Positions 18,637 through 26,020 of a stretch of DNA of 37,162 nt are shown here, in pieces. The translations under genes were made by a program, and so were the position numbers. The notes beneath the pieces were generated by a model. The model saw nothing but the letters and a program-made list of their open reading frames with translations. It ran no database searches and was not told where the DNA came from. Position 1 is the first letter of the stretch. Every line of letters begins with the position of its first letter. Origin of the DNA: Pseudomonadota bacterium (GTDB taxonomy: Bacteria; Pseudomonadota; Gammaproteobacteria; Steroidobacterales; Steroidobacteraceae); contig JAKBBE010000019.1 in assembly GCA_021826035.1 (NCBI GenBank), positions 1-37,162 on the forward strand, given 5' to 3'.

Positions 18637-18644
18637 CCGGCCGC

Positions 18645-19298
18645 TCAGGCCACTCCGTAGCGCTGCCGGTACGCTTTCAGCGCCGCGAGTTGCTCGGCAG
18701 TGATCGCCGCCGCCCCCGGAGAGGAGAGCGCCTCGATGAGGTCGGCGAGCGTCAGAACACTGAGGCACGTCAGCCCGTGTTCACGCTCGATCTCCTGAGT
18801 GGCGCTGAGTTCACCGCGACCGCGCTCTTGGCGATCGAGCGCGAACACGCACCCGACCGGTTCGGCCCCGGCGGCACGGATCAGATCGAGCGATTCGCGC
18901 ACGGCGGTGCCCGCGGTCACCACGTCATCGATCACCAGCACCCGACCGGCCAGGGGTGCGCCGATCAGGTTACCGCCCTCGCCGTGGCTCTTGGCCTCCT
19001 TGCGGTTGAACGCATAGGGCACGTTGCGCCCATGATGATCGAACAGCGCCGCGGCCGTACTGGCCGCCAACGCGATACCCTTGTAGGCGGGGCCGAAGAG
19101 CATGTCGAACGCGAGCTCGGAGCGGGTGATGGCGGCGGCATAGCAGCGGCCCAGCACGGCAATCGCCTCACCGTCGCTGAACAGCCCGGCATTGAAGAAA
19201 TACGGACTCTCGCGCCCCGATTTCAAGGTGAACTGCCCAAAACGCAGCGCTCGGCGGGCGAGCGCCAGTTCGATGAATTTAAGCTGATGGTCTTGCAT
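18645..19298 (-). CDS. pyrE: Orotate phosphoribosyltransferase
   Basis: A 217-residue enzyme of pyrimidine synthesis that joins orotate and PRPP to give orotidine 5'-phosphate. It follows E. coli PyrE closely: FTLKSGR near the start, SPYFFNAGLF, the Phe-Gly-Pro-Ala-Tyr-Lys-Gly loop, Tyr-x-Phe-Asn-Arg-Lys-Glu-Ala-Lys-x-His-Gly-Glu-Gly, and the PRPP-binding Val-Ile-Asp-Asp-Val-Val-Thr-Ala-Gly-Thr-Ala. The start at 19298 (Met-Gln-Asp-His-Gln) is chosen because it matches the E. coli N-terminus; an upstream in-frame start at 19340 would add 14 unconserved residues. Confidence 0.97.
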   Translation of the reverse strand: MQDHQLKFIELALARRALRFGQFTLKSGRESPYFFNAGLFSDGEAIAVLGRCYAAAITRSELAFDMLFGPAYKGIALAASTAAALFDHHGRNVPYAFNRKEAKSHGEGGNLIGAPLAGRVLVIDDVVTAGTAVRESLDLIRAAGAEPVGCVFALDRQERGRGELSATQEIEREHGLTCLSVLTLADLIEALSSPGAAAITAEQLAALKAYRQRYGVA

Positions 19299-19375
19299 AG
19301 CGCATATGATTGCCCGATGCCCCGCTGCAACGTCAACCACAACATCGATCGGCGCGCCGGACCGAGGCGAGGCGC

Positions 19376-20812
19376 GTGAGCGAAGCTGCTGGGAGCACGG
19401 CGGGCAGACCCGGGATGCTCACGCGCAGCTGGCGCGCGCTGGCCGTCTACCGCCAACCGGCGGTGGTGTCGATGCTGTTTCTGGGCTTCTCGAGCGGACT
19501 GCCGTTCCTGCTGGTGTTCTCCACGCTGACCGTCTGGCTGCGCCAAGCGGGTGTCGAGCGCGCCACCATCGGCATGTTCGCCTGGGTCGGGTTCGCGTAC
19601 ACCTTCGAGTTCGTGTGGTCCCCGGTGGTCGATCGGGTACGCCTGCCGCTGTTGCACCGGCTGCTCGGCCAGCGCCGCTCGTGGATGCTGCTCGCCCAAA
19701 TCACCGTCGCGCTCGGCTTGCTGAGACTCGCGGCGGGCGATCCGGCCCGCAGCGTCGGTTCCATGGCGGCCGCAGCGCTGTTCGTGGCGTTCTGCTCCGC
19801 GACGCAGGACGTGGCGATGAACGCCTGGCGCATCGAGTCGGTACCTGAGACGCTGCAGGGAGCCATGGTGGCCACCTACTCCGTCGGTTACCGCATTGCA
19901 ATGATCGCCGGCGGCGCCGGTGCGATCGCCGTCGCGGCTGGATACGGTTGGCATCTGAGCTACGGCGCGATGGCGTCGCTGATGGGCGTTGGGGTGGTGG
20001 CGACGCTGCTGGTGAAGGAGCCTGAGGTCGCGGTATCGCGCGCCGAGACGCAGCGCGAGGCCCAAGTCGTTGAGTGGCTCGAGCGGCGCGCGCATTGGCC
20101 GCGTGCGCTGCGCGACCTCGGCGAGTGGTTCATCGGTGCGGTGATCTGTCCGTTGACGGAGTTCTTCGGACGCTTCGGCATGCGCGTCGCGATCACCGCG
20201 CTGGCGTTCATCGGCGCGTACCAGCTCGCCGAGTTCACCATCGGTGCGATGGTGAACCCGTTCTACATCGATCATCACTACACGCTTGAGCAGATCGCGC
20301 TGGTCGGGAAGGTCTGCGGATATACCGTGGGCATCGCGGGGGTGTTTCTAGGCGGGGTGCTGGTGGCGCGCATCGGCCTGGCGCGCACGCTCGCCGCGGG
20401 ACTCGCCGTCTCGTTACTCTCGAATCTCGGCTATGCGGTGCTCGCCAGCACGCACGGCCCGACACTGCTCGGACTCGGCCTGGTCAACGGCACGGATAAC
20501 CTGGCCCTCTCGCTGGAGGGCGTGGCGTTGATCGCATATATGTCGAGCCTTACCAGCGCGAAGTACACCGCCACTCAATACGCGCTATTCGCCTCCTTAT
20601 ATGCACTGCCGGGCAAGATCCTGGACGGCACCTCGGGTTTCGTCGCCGCGCGGATTGGCTATCCGCATTTCTTCCTGTACACGGCAAGTCTGTGTCTGCC
20701 GGCCGCGGTGCTGCTGGCTGCACTCTGGCGGCGGATCGAGCCGCATGCGGCGCCGGCCGATGCGCTCTTGACAGGCCCCTCGGCAGAGCGGATCGATGCC
20801 GGTGGGGGATGA
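19376..20812 (+). CDS. ampG: AmpG-type muropeptide permease (MFS)
   Basis: A 478-residue 12-14-helix transporter that imports GlcNAc-anhydroMurNAc peptides for cell-wall recycling. Similarity to E. coli AmpG is clear: Leu-Gly-Phe-Ser-Ser-Gly-Leu-Pro-Phe in the first helix, Phe-x-Trp-Ser-Pro-Val-Val-Asp-Arg after helix 2, Phe-Cys-Ser-Ala-Thr-Gln-Asp-Val-x-Met-Asn-Ala-Trp, and Ser-Val-Gly-Tyr-Arg. The GTG at 19376 with an AGGCGAGG-like site upstream is a likely start; an ATG at 19415 and a TTG at 19310 are alternatives. The promoter must lie in the 77-bp gap shared with pyrE. The 3' end overlaps the Rieske gene by 17 bp. Confidence 0.88.
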   Translation: MSEAAGSTAGRPGMLTRSWRALAVYRQPAVVSMLFLGFSSGLPFLLVFSTLTVWLRQAGVERATIGMFAWVGFAYTFEFVWSPVVDRVRLPLLHRLLGQRRSWMLLAQITVALGLLRLAAGDPARSVGSMAAAALFVAFCSATQDVAMNAWRIESVPETLQGAMVATYSVGYRIAMIAGGAGAIAVAAGYGWHLSYGAMASLMGVGVVATLLVKEPEVAVSRAETQREAQVVEWLERRAHWPRALRDLGEWFIGAVICPLTEFFGRFGMRVAITALAFIGAYQLAEFTIGAMVNPFYIDHHYTLEQIALVGKVCGYTVGIAGVFLGGVLVARIGLARTLAAGLAVSLLSNLGYAVLASTHGPTLLGLGLVNGTDNLALSLEGVALIAYMSSLTSAKYTATQYALFASLYALPGKILDGTSGFVAARIGYPHFFLYTASLCLPAAVLLAALWRRIEPHAAPADALLTGPSAERIDAGGG

Positions 20813-21182
20813 GATCGATCTGGAACGGGTGATCTGCCGCCTGACGGATCTGCAGGAGACCGGGGCGCGCGCCTTCCGCGTCGGCAGCGGGGACTGGCCC
20901 CTGCGCGGCTTCGTGGTGCGGTGCGGAGCCGAGGTCCGCGGCTACGTCAATCACTGCCCGCATGCCGGCCATCCGCTCGATCTGCGCCCGAACCGCTTCC
21001 TCACACCCGACGGTGCGCTGATCGTGTGCGCCTCCCACGGCGCGCTGTTCGAGAAAGACGGCGGGCGGTGCATCGCCGGTCCTTGCGCAGGCCAGGCGTT
21101 GCGCCCCATTGCGGTGGAAATCCGCGACGGACTTGTGCTGCTCGGGCCGCAGGCGGACCTCGAGGCGCTCGCCTCACTCTGA
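20796..21182 (+). CDS. Small Rieske [2Fe-2S] protein
   Basis: A 128-residue stand-alone Rieske domain. The cluster ligands are visible: Cys54-Pro-His56-x-Gly-His and Cys78-x-Ser-His81-Gly. Box spacing is normal. There is no catalytic domain, signal peptide or membrane helix, so it is probably a soluble ferredoxin-type electron carrier or an assimilatory-reductase-like small subunit. It overlaps ampG by 17 bp and is likely co-transcribed with it, though no functional link is known. Its stop codon directly touches the stop of the convergent acidic-protein gene. Confidence 0.92.
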   Translation: MPVGDEIDLERVICRLTDLQETGARAFRVGSGDWPLRGFVVRCGAEVRGYVNHCPHAGHPLDLRPNRFLTPDGALIVCASHGALFEKDGGRCIAGPCAGQALRPIAVEIRDGLVLLGPQADLEALASL

Positions 21183-21497
21183 TCACTCGAACAGGTCCAG
21201 TCCCTCGAGTGGACTGGCCCGCAGCGTCGAGTCGTCGCCGGCCGACTCCCCACCGCCGGGACTCTCGTCCTCGGCATCAACGTCGACCGAACCGCTCCAG
21301 TCCTCCGGCGCCTCGGCGGCCTCGAGCGCCCCGTCCTCCCATTGCGACTCCCAGTCTTCCCGCTCCATCTCCTCGACGGTCCCGTCGAAATGCTGGATAT
21401 CGATGGTCGCATCGTCGTCGTCGATGGCGACGACCTCAAACAGTTCGCCGCCGCTGACGCGGTACCAGTCACCGATTCTCGGCTGAGGAGCGACCAT
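21183..21497 (-). CDS. Small acidic conserved protein (DUF6763-like)
   Basis: A 104-residue protein. The N-terminal half has a Pro-x-Ile-Gly-Asp-Trp-Tyr-Arg start, a Phe-Glu-Val-Val-Ala-Ile-Asp core and a Thr-Ile-Asp-Ile-Gln-His-Phe-Asp-Gly-Thr-Val-Glu-Glu segment. A Pro-Glu-Asp-Trp-Ser-Gly motif follows, and the C-terminus is Glu/Asp/Ser/Gly-rich and probably disordered. I recall this pattern from a small gammaproteobacterial family (DUF6763), function unknown; the family name is from memory. The stop abuts the Rieske stop (shared TGATCA at 21180-21185). Confidence 0.75.
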   Translation of the reverse strand: MVAPQPRIGDWYRVSGGELFEVVAIDDDDATIDIQHFDGTVEEMEREDWESQWEDGALEAAEAPEDWSGSVDVDAEDESPGGGESAGDDSTLRASPLEGLDLFE

Positions 21498-21677
21498 GGG
21501 CAGACCTCCGGTGCGCCGTCCCCGCAGCGCCGCGCAGCTTCGGTCCGGGGGCGGACCGCTCTGGGCGCCCGAAGCGCCGCGAAGCTGGTATCCTGCGGCC
21601 GCCGGGCGAGGGACGTCTCACATGGTGCGCCTCGGACGCCCCCCTTTCAAGAACGGGAAAACCGTAATCCACCGCCG

Positions 21678-22316
21678 ATGTTCCAGGAACCGCTGAAGTT
21701 TTTCGTGGTGTTCTTCGCCGTGGTCGAGCCGATCTCGCTGCTGCCGATTTTCAGCGGCCTGACCCAGGGCGCCACGCGCGAGTACCGACATCGAATGGCG
21801 ATCAAGGCGACCGTGGTCGCGGCGCTGATCCTGGCGTTCTTTGCCCTGGTCGGCGCACCGTTTCTCGCCCTGATGGGTATCAGCCTCGGTGCGTTTCGCA
21901 TCTTCGGCGGCGTGCTGCTGTTCCTGCTGGCGCTCGAAATGGTGTTCGCACGCGAATCCGGCAGCCGTACCAGCACCGATGAGCAAGCCGAGAGTCAGCG
22001 GCGTGCGGACATCTCGGTGGTGCCGCTCGCGTTCCCGTTCATATCCGGACCCGGCGCACTTGCCACCGTACTGCTGTGGTTCGGCCCGGTCCCCCTGTTC
22101 CGCCACCCGCTGGTGTTTCTCAGCCTGTTTCTGGCGGTGCTGGTGGTGCTGGCAATTTCGCTGGTGATCATGTGGCTCGCCGAACCGCTGATGAGCGTCA
22201 TCGGCGTGACGGGCGTCAACGTCGCCGGCCGGCTGTTCGGCGTCGTGCTCGGGGCGCTTGCCGTGCAGTTCGTGATCGACGGTCTGCGCACGGTGTTCCT
22301 GCTGCACGCAGGCTGA
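21678..22316 (+). CDS. MarC-family inner-membrane protein
   Basis: A 212-residue protein with six hydrophobic segments. Family features include Phe-x-Val-Val-Glu-Pro-Ile-Ser-Leu-Leu-Pro-Ile-Phe in helix 1, Leu-Gly-Ala-Phe-Arg-Ile-Phe-Gly-Gly-Val-Leu-Leu-Phe in the middle, and Val-Pro-Leu-Ala-Phe-Pro-Phe-Ile-Ser-Gly-Pro-Gly-Ala. MarC/YhgN-type proteins have no firmly known function; a role in drug resistance was claimed and withdrawn. The ATG at 21678 is chosen because it begins right before the first helix. The 180-bp divergent gap to the acidic-protein gene should hold its promoter. Confidence 0.9.
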   Translation: MFQEPLKFFVVFFAVVEPISLLPIFSGLTQGATREYRHRMAIKATVVAALILAFFALVGAPFLALMGISLGAFRIFGGVLLFLLALEMVFARESGSRTSTDEQAESQRRADISVVPLAFPFISGPGALATVLLWFGPVPLFRHPLVFLSLFLAVLVVLAISLVIMWLAEPLMSVIGVTGVNVAGRLFGVVLGALAVQFVIDGLRTVFLLHAG

Positions 22317-22319
22317 TTC

Positions 22320-22335
22320 GCCGCACCGATGCGGC
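22320..22335. terminator. Hairpin between convergent marC and trmB
   Basis: The sequence GCCGCACCGATGCGGC forms a perfect 6-bp stem with a 4-base loop and fills almost all of the 20-bp gap between two convergent stop codons. It has only a TT after the stem, so it is a weak intrinsic terminator at best. Its position suggests it acts for both genes. Confidence 0.5.
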
Positions 22336-22336
22336 T

Positions 22337-23065
22337 TCAGACCCGCACGAAGTCCAGGTCCCACACCCCGTGCCCGAGCCGCTCACCGCGCCGCTCGAAG
22401 CGCGTCGCCGCGCGCTCCTCGGGACGGGATACGAAGGTTCCCGTCGGCGAGAGATTGCGCAGCCGCGTCTCGGCGCCAAGGACCGTAAGCATTTCTTCGG
22501 CGTAGGCCGACCAGTCGGTGGCCAGGTGCACCCGACCGGCGGGCTTGAGGCGCTCTGCGATGAGGCCGACGAACGGCGGCTGGATCAAGCGCCGCTTGTG
22601 GTGCCGCTTCTTCGGCCAGGGATCTGGAAAGAGCACCAGAATCTCCTCGAGGCTCGCCGGCGGCAGGTACCGCTCGAGCACTTCGACGGCATCGTGGCAG
22701 ACCACCCGCACGTTACTGAGCGAACGGTCCTCCAGCGCCAGCAGAACCCGACCGACGCCCGGCCGGTGCACTTCAATGCCGAGATAGTCGCGCTCCGGAT
22801 GCGCCCCGGCGAGCGCCAGCAGGTTCTCCCCGTTGCCGAACCCGACTTCCGCCGTGCGCGGAGCGTCACGACCGAACACATCGTCCAGATCAAGCGGCCC
22901 CTGAGGCTCGAGCCCATATTTCGGCCACAGCGTCTCGAGCGCACGTTCCTGCGCGGTCGTGATACGCCCGGCGCGGGTAACGAAAGAACGGATGGCGCGC
23001 GGGTGATCGCTGGCGTTCAACCGCAGCGCCGTCAGCTGACGGTGGGTAGGCGGAGTGCCTTCCAT
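22337..23065 (-). CDS. trmB: tRNA (guanine-N7-)-methyltransferase
   Basis: A 242-residue SAM-dependent enzyme that methylates G46 in the variable loop of tRNA. The TrmB hallmarks are present: Arg-Ser-Phe-Val-x-Arg-x-Gly-Arg, Glu-Val-Gly-Phe-Gly-Asn-Gly (SAM site), Gly-Ile-Glu-Val-His-Arg-Pro-Gly-Val-Gly, Asn-Val-Arg-Val-Val-Cys-His-Asp-Ala, Phe-Pro-Asp-Pro-Trp-Pro-Lys-Lys-Arg-His-x-Lys-Arg-Arg, Ala-Thr-Asp-Trp and the C-terminal Arg-Gly-Glu-Arg-Leu-Gly-His-Gly-Val-Trp-Asp. The start overlaps the upstream rhodanese gene by 34 bp, so the two are coupled. Confidence 0.96.
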   Translation of the reverse strand: MEGTPPTHRQLTALRLNASDHPRAIRSFVTRAGRITTAQERALETLWPKYGLEPQGPLDLDDVFGRDAPRTAEVGFGNGENLLALAGAHPERDYLGIEVHRPGVGRVLLALEDRSLSNVRVVCHDAVEVLERYLPPASLEEILVLFPDPWPKKRHHKRRLIQPPFVGLIAERLKPAGRVHLATDWSAYAEEMLTVLGAETRLRNLSPTGTFVSRPEERAATRFERRGERLGHGVWDLDFVRV

Positions 23066-23361
23066 GCCGCGATGCCGCCTGCCATGTGCGCGGCCGGCTG
23101 GCCAGTCGCCTTGCGCAGCCGGGCTGCCGTCAGCGAACGGCCGCCGGCGGCGCAGTGGAACACCACTGCGCGCGCGCCATCGACCGGCAGATGTGCTGCA
23201 TCGAACGTCGAGAGCGGGTAGAGCAGCGCCCCGGGGATACGCTCCTGGGCGTACTCGTCCGGCTCGCGCACGTCGATCAACAGGATCCGGCCCTCATCGA
23301 GCAGGCTCTGCACTTCCTGGGGTACATACTCGATGACCCCGTCTGTCGTCACTCGGTTCAT
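23032..23361 (-). CDS. Single-domain rhodanese-like sulfurtransferase
   Basis: A 109-residue rhodanese fold. Asp-Val-Arg-Glu-Pro-Asp-Glu-Tyr (about 30-37) is followed by Ile-Pro-Gly-Ala and the active-site loop Phe-His-Cys70-Ala-Ala-Gly-Gly-Arg-Ser. The domain ends with Gly-Gly-Ile-Ala-Ala-Trp. A cytosolic carrier of sulfane sulfur is likely; the physiological donor and acceptor are unknown. It is co-transcribed with trmB, with overlapping reading frames. The kmo gene ends 11 bp upstream of its start-side boundary on the same strand. Confidence 0.9.
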   Translation of the reverse strand: MNRVTTDGVIEYVPQEVQSLLDEGRILLIDVREPDEYAQERIPGALLYPLSTFDAAHLPVDGARAVVFHCAAGGRSLTAARLRKATGQPAAHMAGGIAAWKALRLPTVS

Positions 23362-23372
23362 GGGGCAGGATT

Positions 23373-24755
23373 CTAGCCGGTCCGCCGGTCCGGGTCTCGG
23401 CTGCCGAGCGGCGGCAGCTGCTCGCGCACAAGCGCCTCGGCCAGCGCGGCGTCGATGCCACCATCGGCGGTGCGCTCACGCTCGAGGCGCTCAAGAATGC
23501 CCGCCTGGACCTGCCCGCGGCGCAGCGCCTGCAGATACGAGATTTCCGGATGGAACATCACCATCGAGTAGCGGGGAATGAAGCGCTCGGGGAAGCGCTG
23601 CTCGAGCTCGAAGGCAAGGCGCTTGAGGCGCTGGAATTTCCGGTCGCGCACCTGCTCGCGCATCTCCCGGTAGTTCTCCAGCGCCATGTGTGCAATCGCC
23701 TCGGTGCTCGGGCGGCGAGCCTGCTCGAAGCGGGCGTAGAGCTGTGCCCAGTCCTCACCGGTATCAAGCAGCTCATCGAGCAGTGCACAATCTTCGAAGC
23801 CGGCGTTCATGCCCTGGCCATGAAACGGCACGATGGCGTGCGCAGCATCTCCGAGCAGCAGCACCCGCCCGTCGAGATGCCAGCCGCGCGCGTGCACGGT
23901 GGCGAGCTGTCCCTGGGGGTTGCGGCGAAAATCCGCGCACAGACCGGCGTGAAACGCCGCAAGATCGGGAAACTGTGCGGCGAAGAACTGCCCAAGCGCC
24001 GCGTCTTCGCTGAGCGCCGCGAAACTCTGCTCACCCGAACGCGGCAGAAACAGCGTCAGCGTGAAAGTGCCGTCGGGATTCGGCAGCGCGATCAGCATGA
24101 ACCCCCCGCGCGGCCAGATGTGCAATGCCGCGGGGTCGAGCGCATGGCTGCCGTCGGGCAGCGCCGGCAGCGACATTTCCTTATAGTCGTGCCCGAGCGG
24201 CTCGATCTGCACCGCACAGACGCCGCAGCGCTCGAGGCTCTCGCGTACCAGCGAGCCAGCCCCATCGGCCGCAATCGCCGTCTCGCACTCCAGATCAAAC
24301 GTGCGGCCCGGTCGCTCCTCTACGCAGCGCAACGCCTGATCGTAAAAGCCGAGACATCGATGCTCGAAGCACAGCGTCACGCCGGCCCGTTCAGCCGCGT
24401 CGATCAGGACTCGATTCAGCTCGGCGCGCCCGACCGAATAAATGACTTCCTGCGAACGTTGTCCGTAGCGCTGCAAGACAGGCGCAGCAGACAATTCGTG
24501 CACCATGCGTCCGCGCATCGGCAGCAGAAACGGTTCGACCTGCTGCAACACTCCAGCACGCGCCAGCGGCCGCATGCCGCGCGCGGCGAGCGCCAGATTG
24601 ATCGATCGACCGCCGTCAGCCGCACTACGGCGCGGGTCGGGCCGGCGCTCGAGCAGCGTGACTGCGAACCCGCGCCGCGCCAGCAGCAGTCCCAGCAAGG
24701 GGCCGGTCAGGCCCGCGCCAATGACTGCGACCTTACGCTGCCCCGCAGCGCTCAT
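23373..24755 (-). CDS. kmo: Kynurenine 3-monooxygenase
   Basis: A 460-residue flavin monooxygenase that converts L-kynurenine to 3-hydroxykynurenine with NADPH and O2. It has the FAD-binding Gly-Ala-Gly-Leu-Thr-Gly near the N-terminus, then Gly-Gly-Arg-Ser-Ile-Asn-Leu-Ala-Leu-Ala-x-Arg-Gly (KMO signature), the Ala-Asp-Gly-Ala-Gly-Ser motif and a Leu-Gly-Asp-Ala-Ala-His-Ala-Ile-Val-Pro-Phe-x-Gly-Gln-Gly-Met-Asn-Ala-Gly-Phe-Glu-Asp motif. Unlike mitochondrial forms, no long C-terminal membrane anchor is evident. The start at 24755 overlaps the kynureninase stop (ATGA); an upstream extension to 24866 lies within kynU. Confidence 0.95.
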   Translation of the reverse strand: MSAAGQRKVAVIGAGLTGPLLGLLLARRGFAVTLLERRPDPRRSAADGGRSINLALAARGMRPLARAGVLQQVEPFLLPMRGRMVHELSAAPVLQRYGQRSQEVIYSVGRAELNRVLIDAAERAGVTLCFEHRCLGFYDQALRCVEERPGRTFDLECETAIAADGAGSLVRESLERCGVCAVQIEPLGHDYKEMSLPALPDGSHALDPAALHIWPRGGFMLIALPNPDGTFTLTLFLPRSGEQSFAALSEDAALGQFFAAQFPDLAAFHAGLCADFRRNPQGQLATVHARGWHLDGRVLLLGDAAHAIVPFHGQGMNAGFEDCALLDELLDTGEDWAQLYARFEQARRPSTEAIAHMALENYREMREQVRDRKFQRLKRLAFELEQRFPERFIPRYSMVMFHPEISYLQALRRGQVQAGILERLERERTADGGIDAALAEALVREQLPPLGSRDPDRRTG

Positions 24756-26020
24756 GCGGCGCGCAGCGCCTCGGCGAGGCGCATCACGAACGTGAACACG
24801 TCGGTGAAGCTGTTGTAGAGCGGCGCGGGGGCGGCACGGATGATGTCCGGCTCCCGCCAGTCGCAAATCGCCCCGTGCGCCGCGAGCCGCTGGAAGATGC
24901 GCCTCGCCCGTGCCGGATCGGTGCCGATGCGCAGCGACAGCTGAGCGCCATGCGCGGCCGGCTCGCGCGGCGTAATGATGCGTACCTGCGGGGTGTGCAC
25001 CGCGAGCAGCTCAGCGAAGAACCTGCCGAGAGCGAGCGATTTCTCGCGCAGGCGCTGCGCGCCGGCCTCGTGGAACAAGCCGAGGGAGGCGATGAGCGGC
25101 GCAGCCGCGAACACCGACTGATTGCTGAGCTGAAAACCGGCAGCGCCGTACGCGGCACGGAACGCCTGCGGCATCCGGAACCGCGTCTGCAGCTCGTGCC
25201 CCCACCAGCCTGCGAGCCGCGGTCGGTTCGCATCGAAGTGCCGCTGGTGCACGAAGCAGCCGGCCACCGCACCGGGGCCCGCGTTGAGATATTTGTAATT
25301 GCACCAGACCGCGAAGTCCGCCTCGAGCGCGCGCAGCGGCTGCGGCATGTTGCCCACCGAATGCGCCAAGTCAACGCCGAACAACGCACCGGCTGCGCGC
25401 GCAGCGCGCGCTATACGCCCCAGGTCAAATGCCTGACCGGTGAGATATTGCACGCCCGGCCAGAGCACGAGCGCGATCTCCTCGCCGCGACGTGCGAGCA
25501 ACGCCTCGATGTCCTCCTCGCTTACGCACTCCTGCCCATCCCGAGGTGCGATCTCGATAAGCGCGTCGGCCGGGTCAAGGCCGTGCCACTGCAAGTGCGT
25601 CGCGGTGGCGTAGCGATCCGACGGAAAGGCCCCCGCTTCGATCACGATGCAGCGGCGGTGACCCGCGGGTCGAAAGAAGCTCGCCATCATCAACTGCAGA
25701 TTGACGCTGAGGGTGTTCATGATCGCAATTTCCTCAGGCCGGCAGCCGAGGAGTTCCGCGGTTGGCGCCGCGAGTACGTCATGGTAGGTGATCCACGGCC
25801 GCTCGCCCTGCTCATGGCCTAGCACTGCCAAGCGCGCCCAGTCGTCGAGCGCGGCAACCATGTCGACACGCGCGGCGAGCGGCATCAAGCCCAAGGAATG
25901 CCCGCACAGATAAATAGCGGACTCGCCGTCGGCAGTCCGCGGCAGCGCAAACCGCGCGCGCAGCCGGTGCAGCGGATCATCGGCGTCGTTGCGCAGCGCG
26001 TCTTCCAGAGTCAGAGCCAT
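24752..26020 (-). CDS. kynU: Kynureninase
   Basis: A 422-residue PLP enzyme that cleaves kynurenine or 3-hydroxykynurenine to anthranilate or 3-hydroxyanthranilate plus alanine. Motifs include Ile-Tyr-Leu-Cys-Gly-His-Ser-Leu-Gly-Leu, Met-Asn-Thr-Leu-Ser-Val-Asn, Phe-Pro-Ser-Asp-Arg-Tyr, Asp-Leu-Ala-His-Ser-x-Gly-Asn and the PLP lysine in Cys-Asn-Tyr-Lys243-Tyr-Leu-Asn. It is coupled to the transporter upstream (TGATG, one-base overlap) and to kmo downstream (ATGA). With kmo next to it, the likely product is 3-hydroxyanthranilate. No tryptophan 2,3-dioxygenase or kynurenine formamidase gene is in the window. Confidence 0.97.
   Translation of the reverse strand: MALTLEDALRNDADDPLHRLRARFALPRTADGESAIYLCGHSLGLMPLAARVDMVAALDDWARLAVLGHEQGERPWITYHDVLAAPTAELLGCRPEEIAIMNTLSVNLQLMMASFFRPAGHRRCIVIEAGAFPSDRYATATHLQWHGLDPADALIEIAPRDGQECVSEEDIEALLARRGEEIALVLWPGVQYLTGQAFDLGRIARAARAAGALFGVDLAHSVGNMPQPLRALEADFAVWCNYKYLNAGPGAVAGCFVHQRHFDANRPRLAGWWGHELQTRFRMPQAFRAAYGAAGFQLSNQSVFAAAPLIASLGLFHEAGAQRLREKSLALGRFFAELLAVHTPQVRIITPREPAAHGAQLSLRIGTDPARARRIFQRLAAHGAICDWREPDIIRAAPAPLYNSFTDVFTFVMRLAEALRAA

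Noticed and set aside
23550..24818. A 422-codon plus-strand frame opposite kmo
   Set aside because: It is the antisense shadow of kynurenine 3-monooxygenase, whose FAD motifs are intact.
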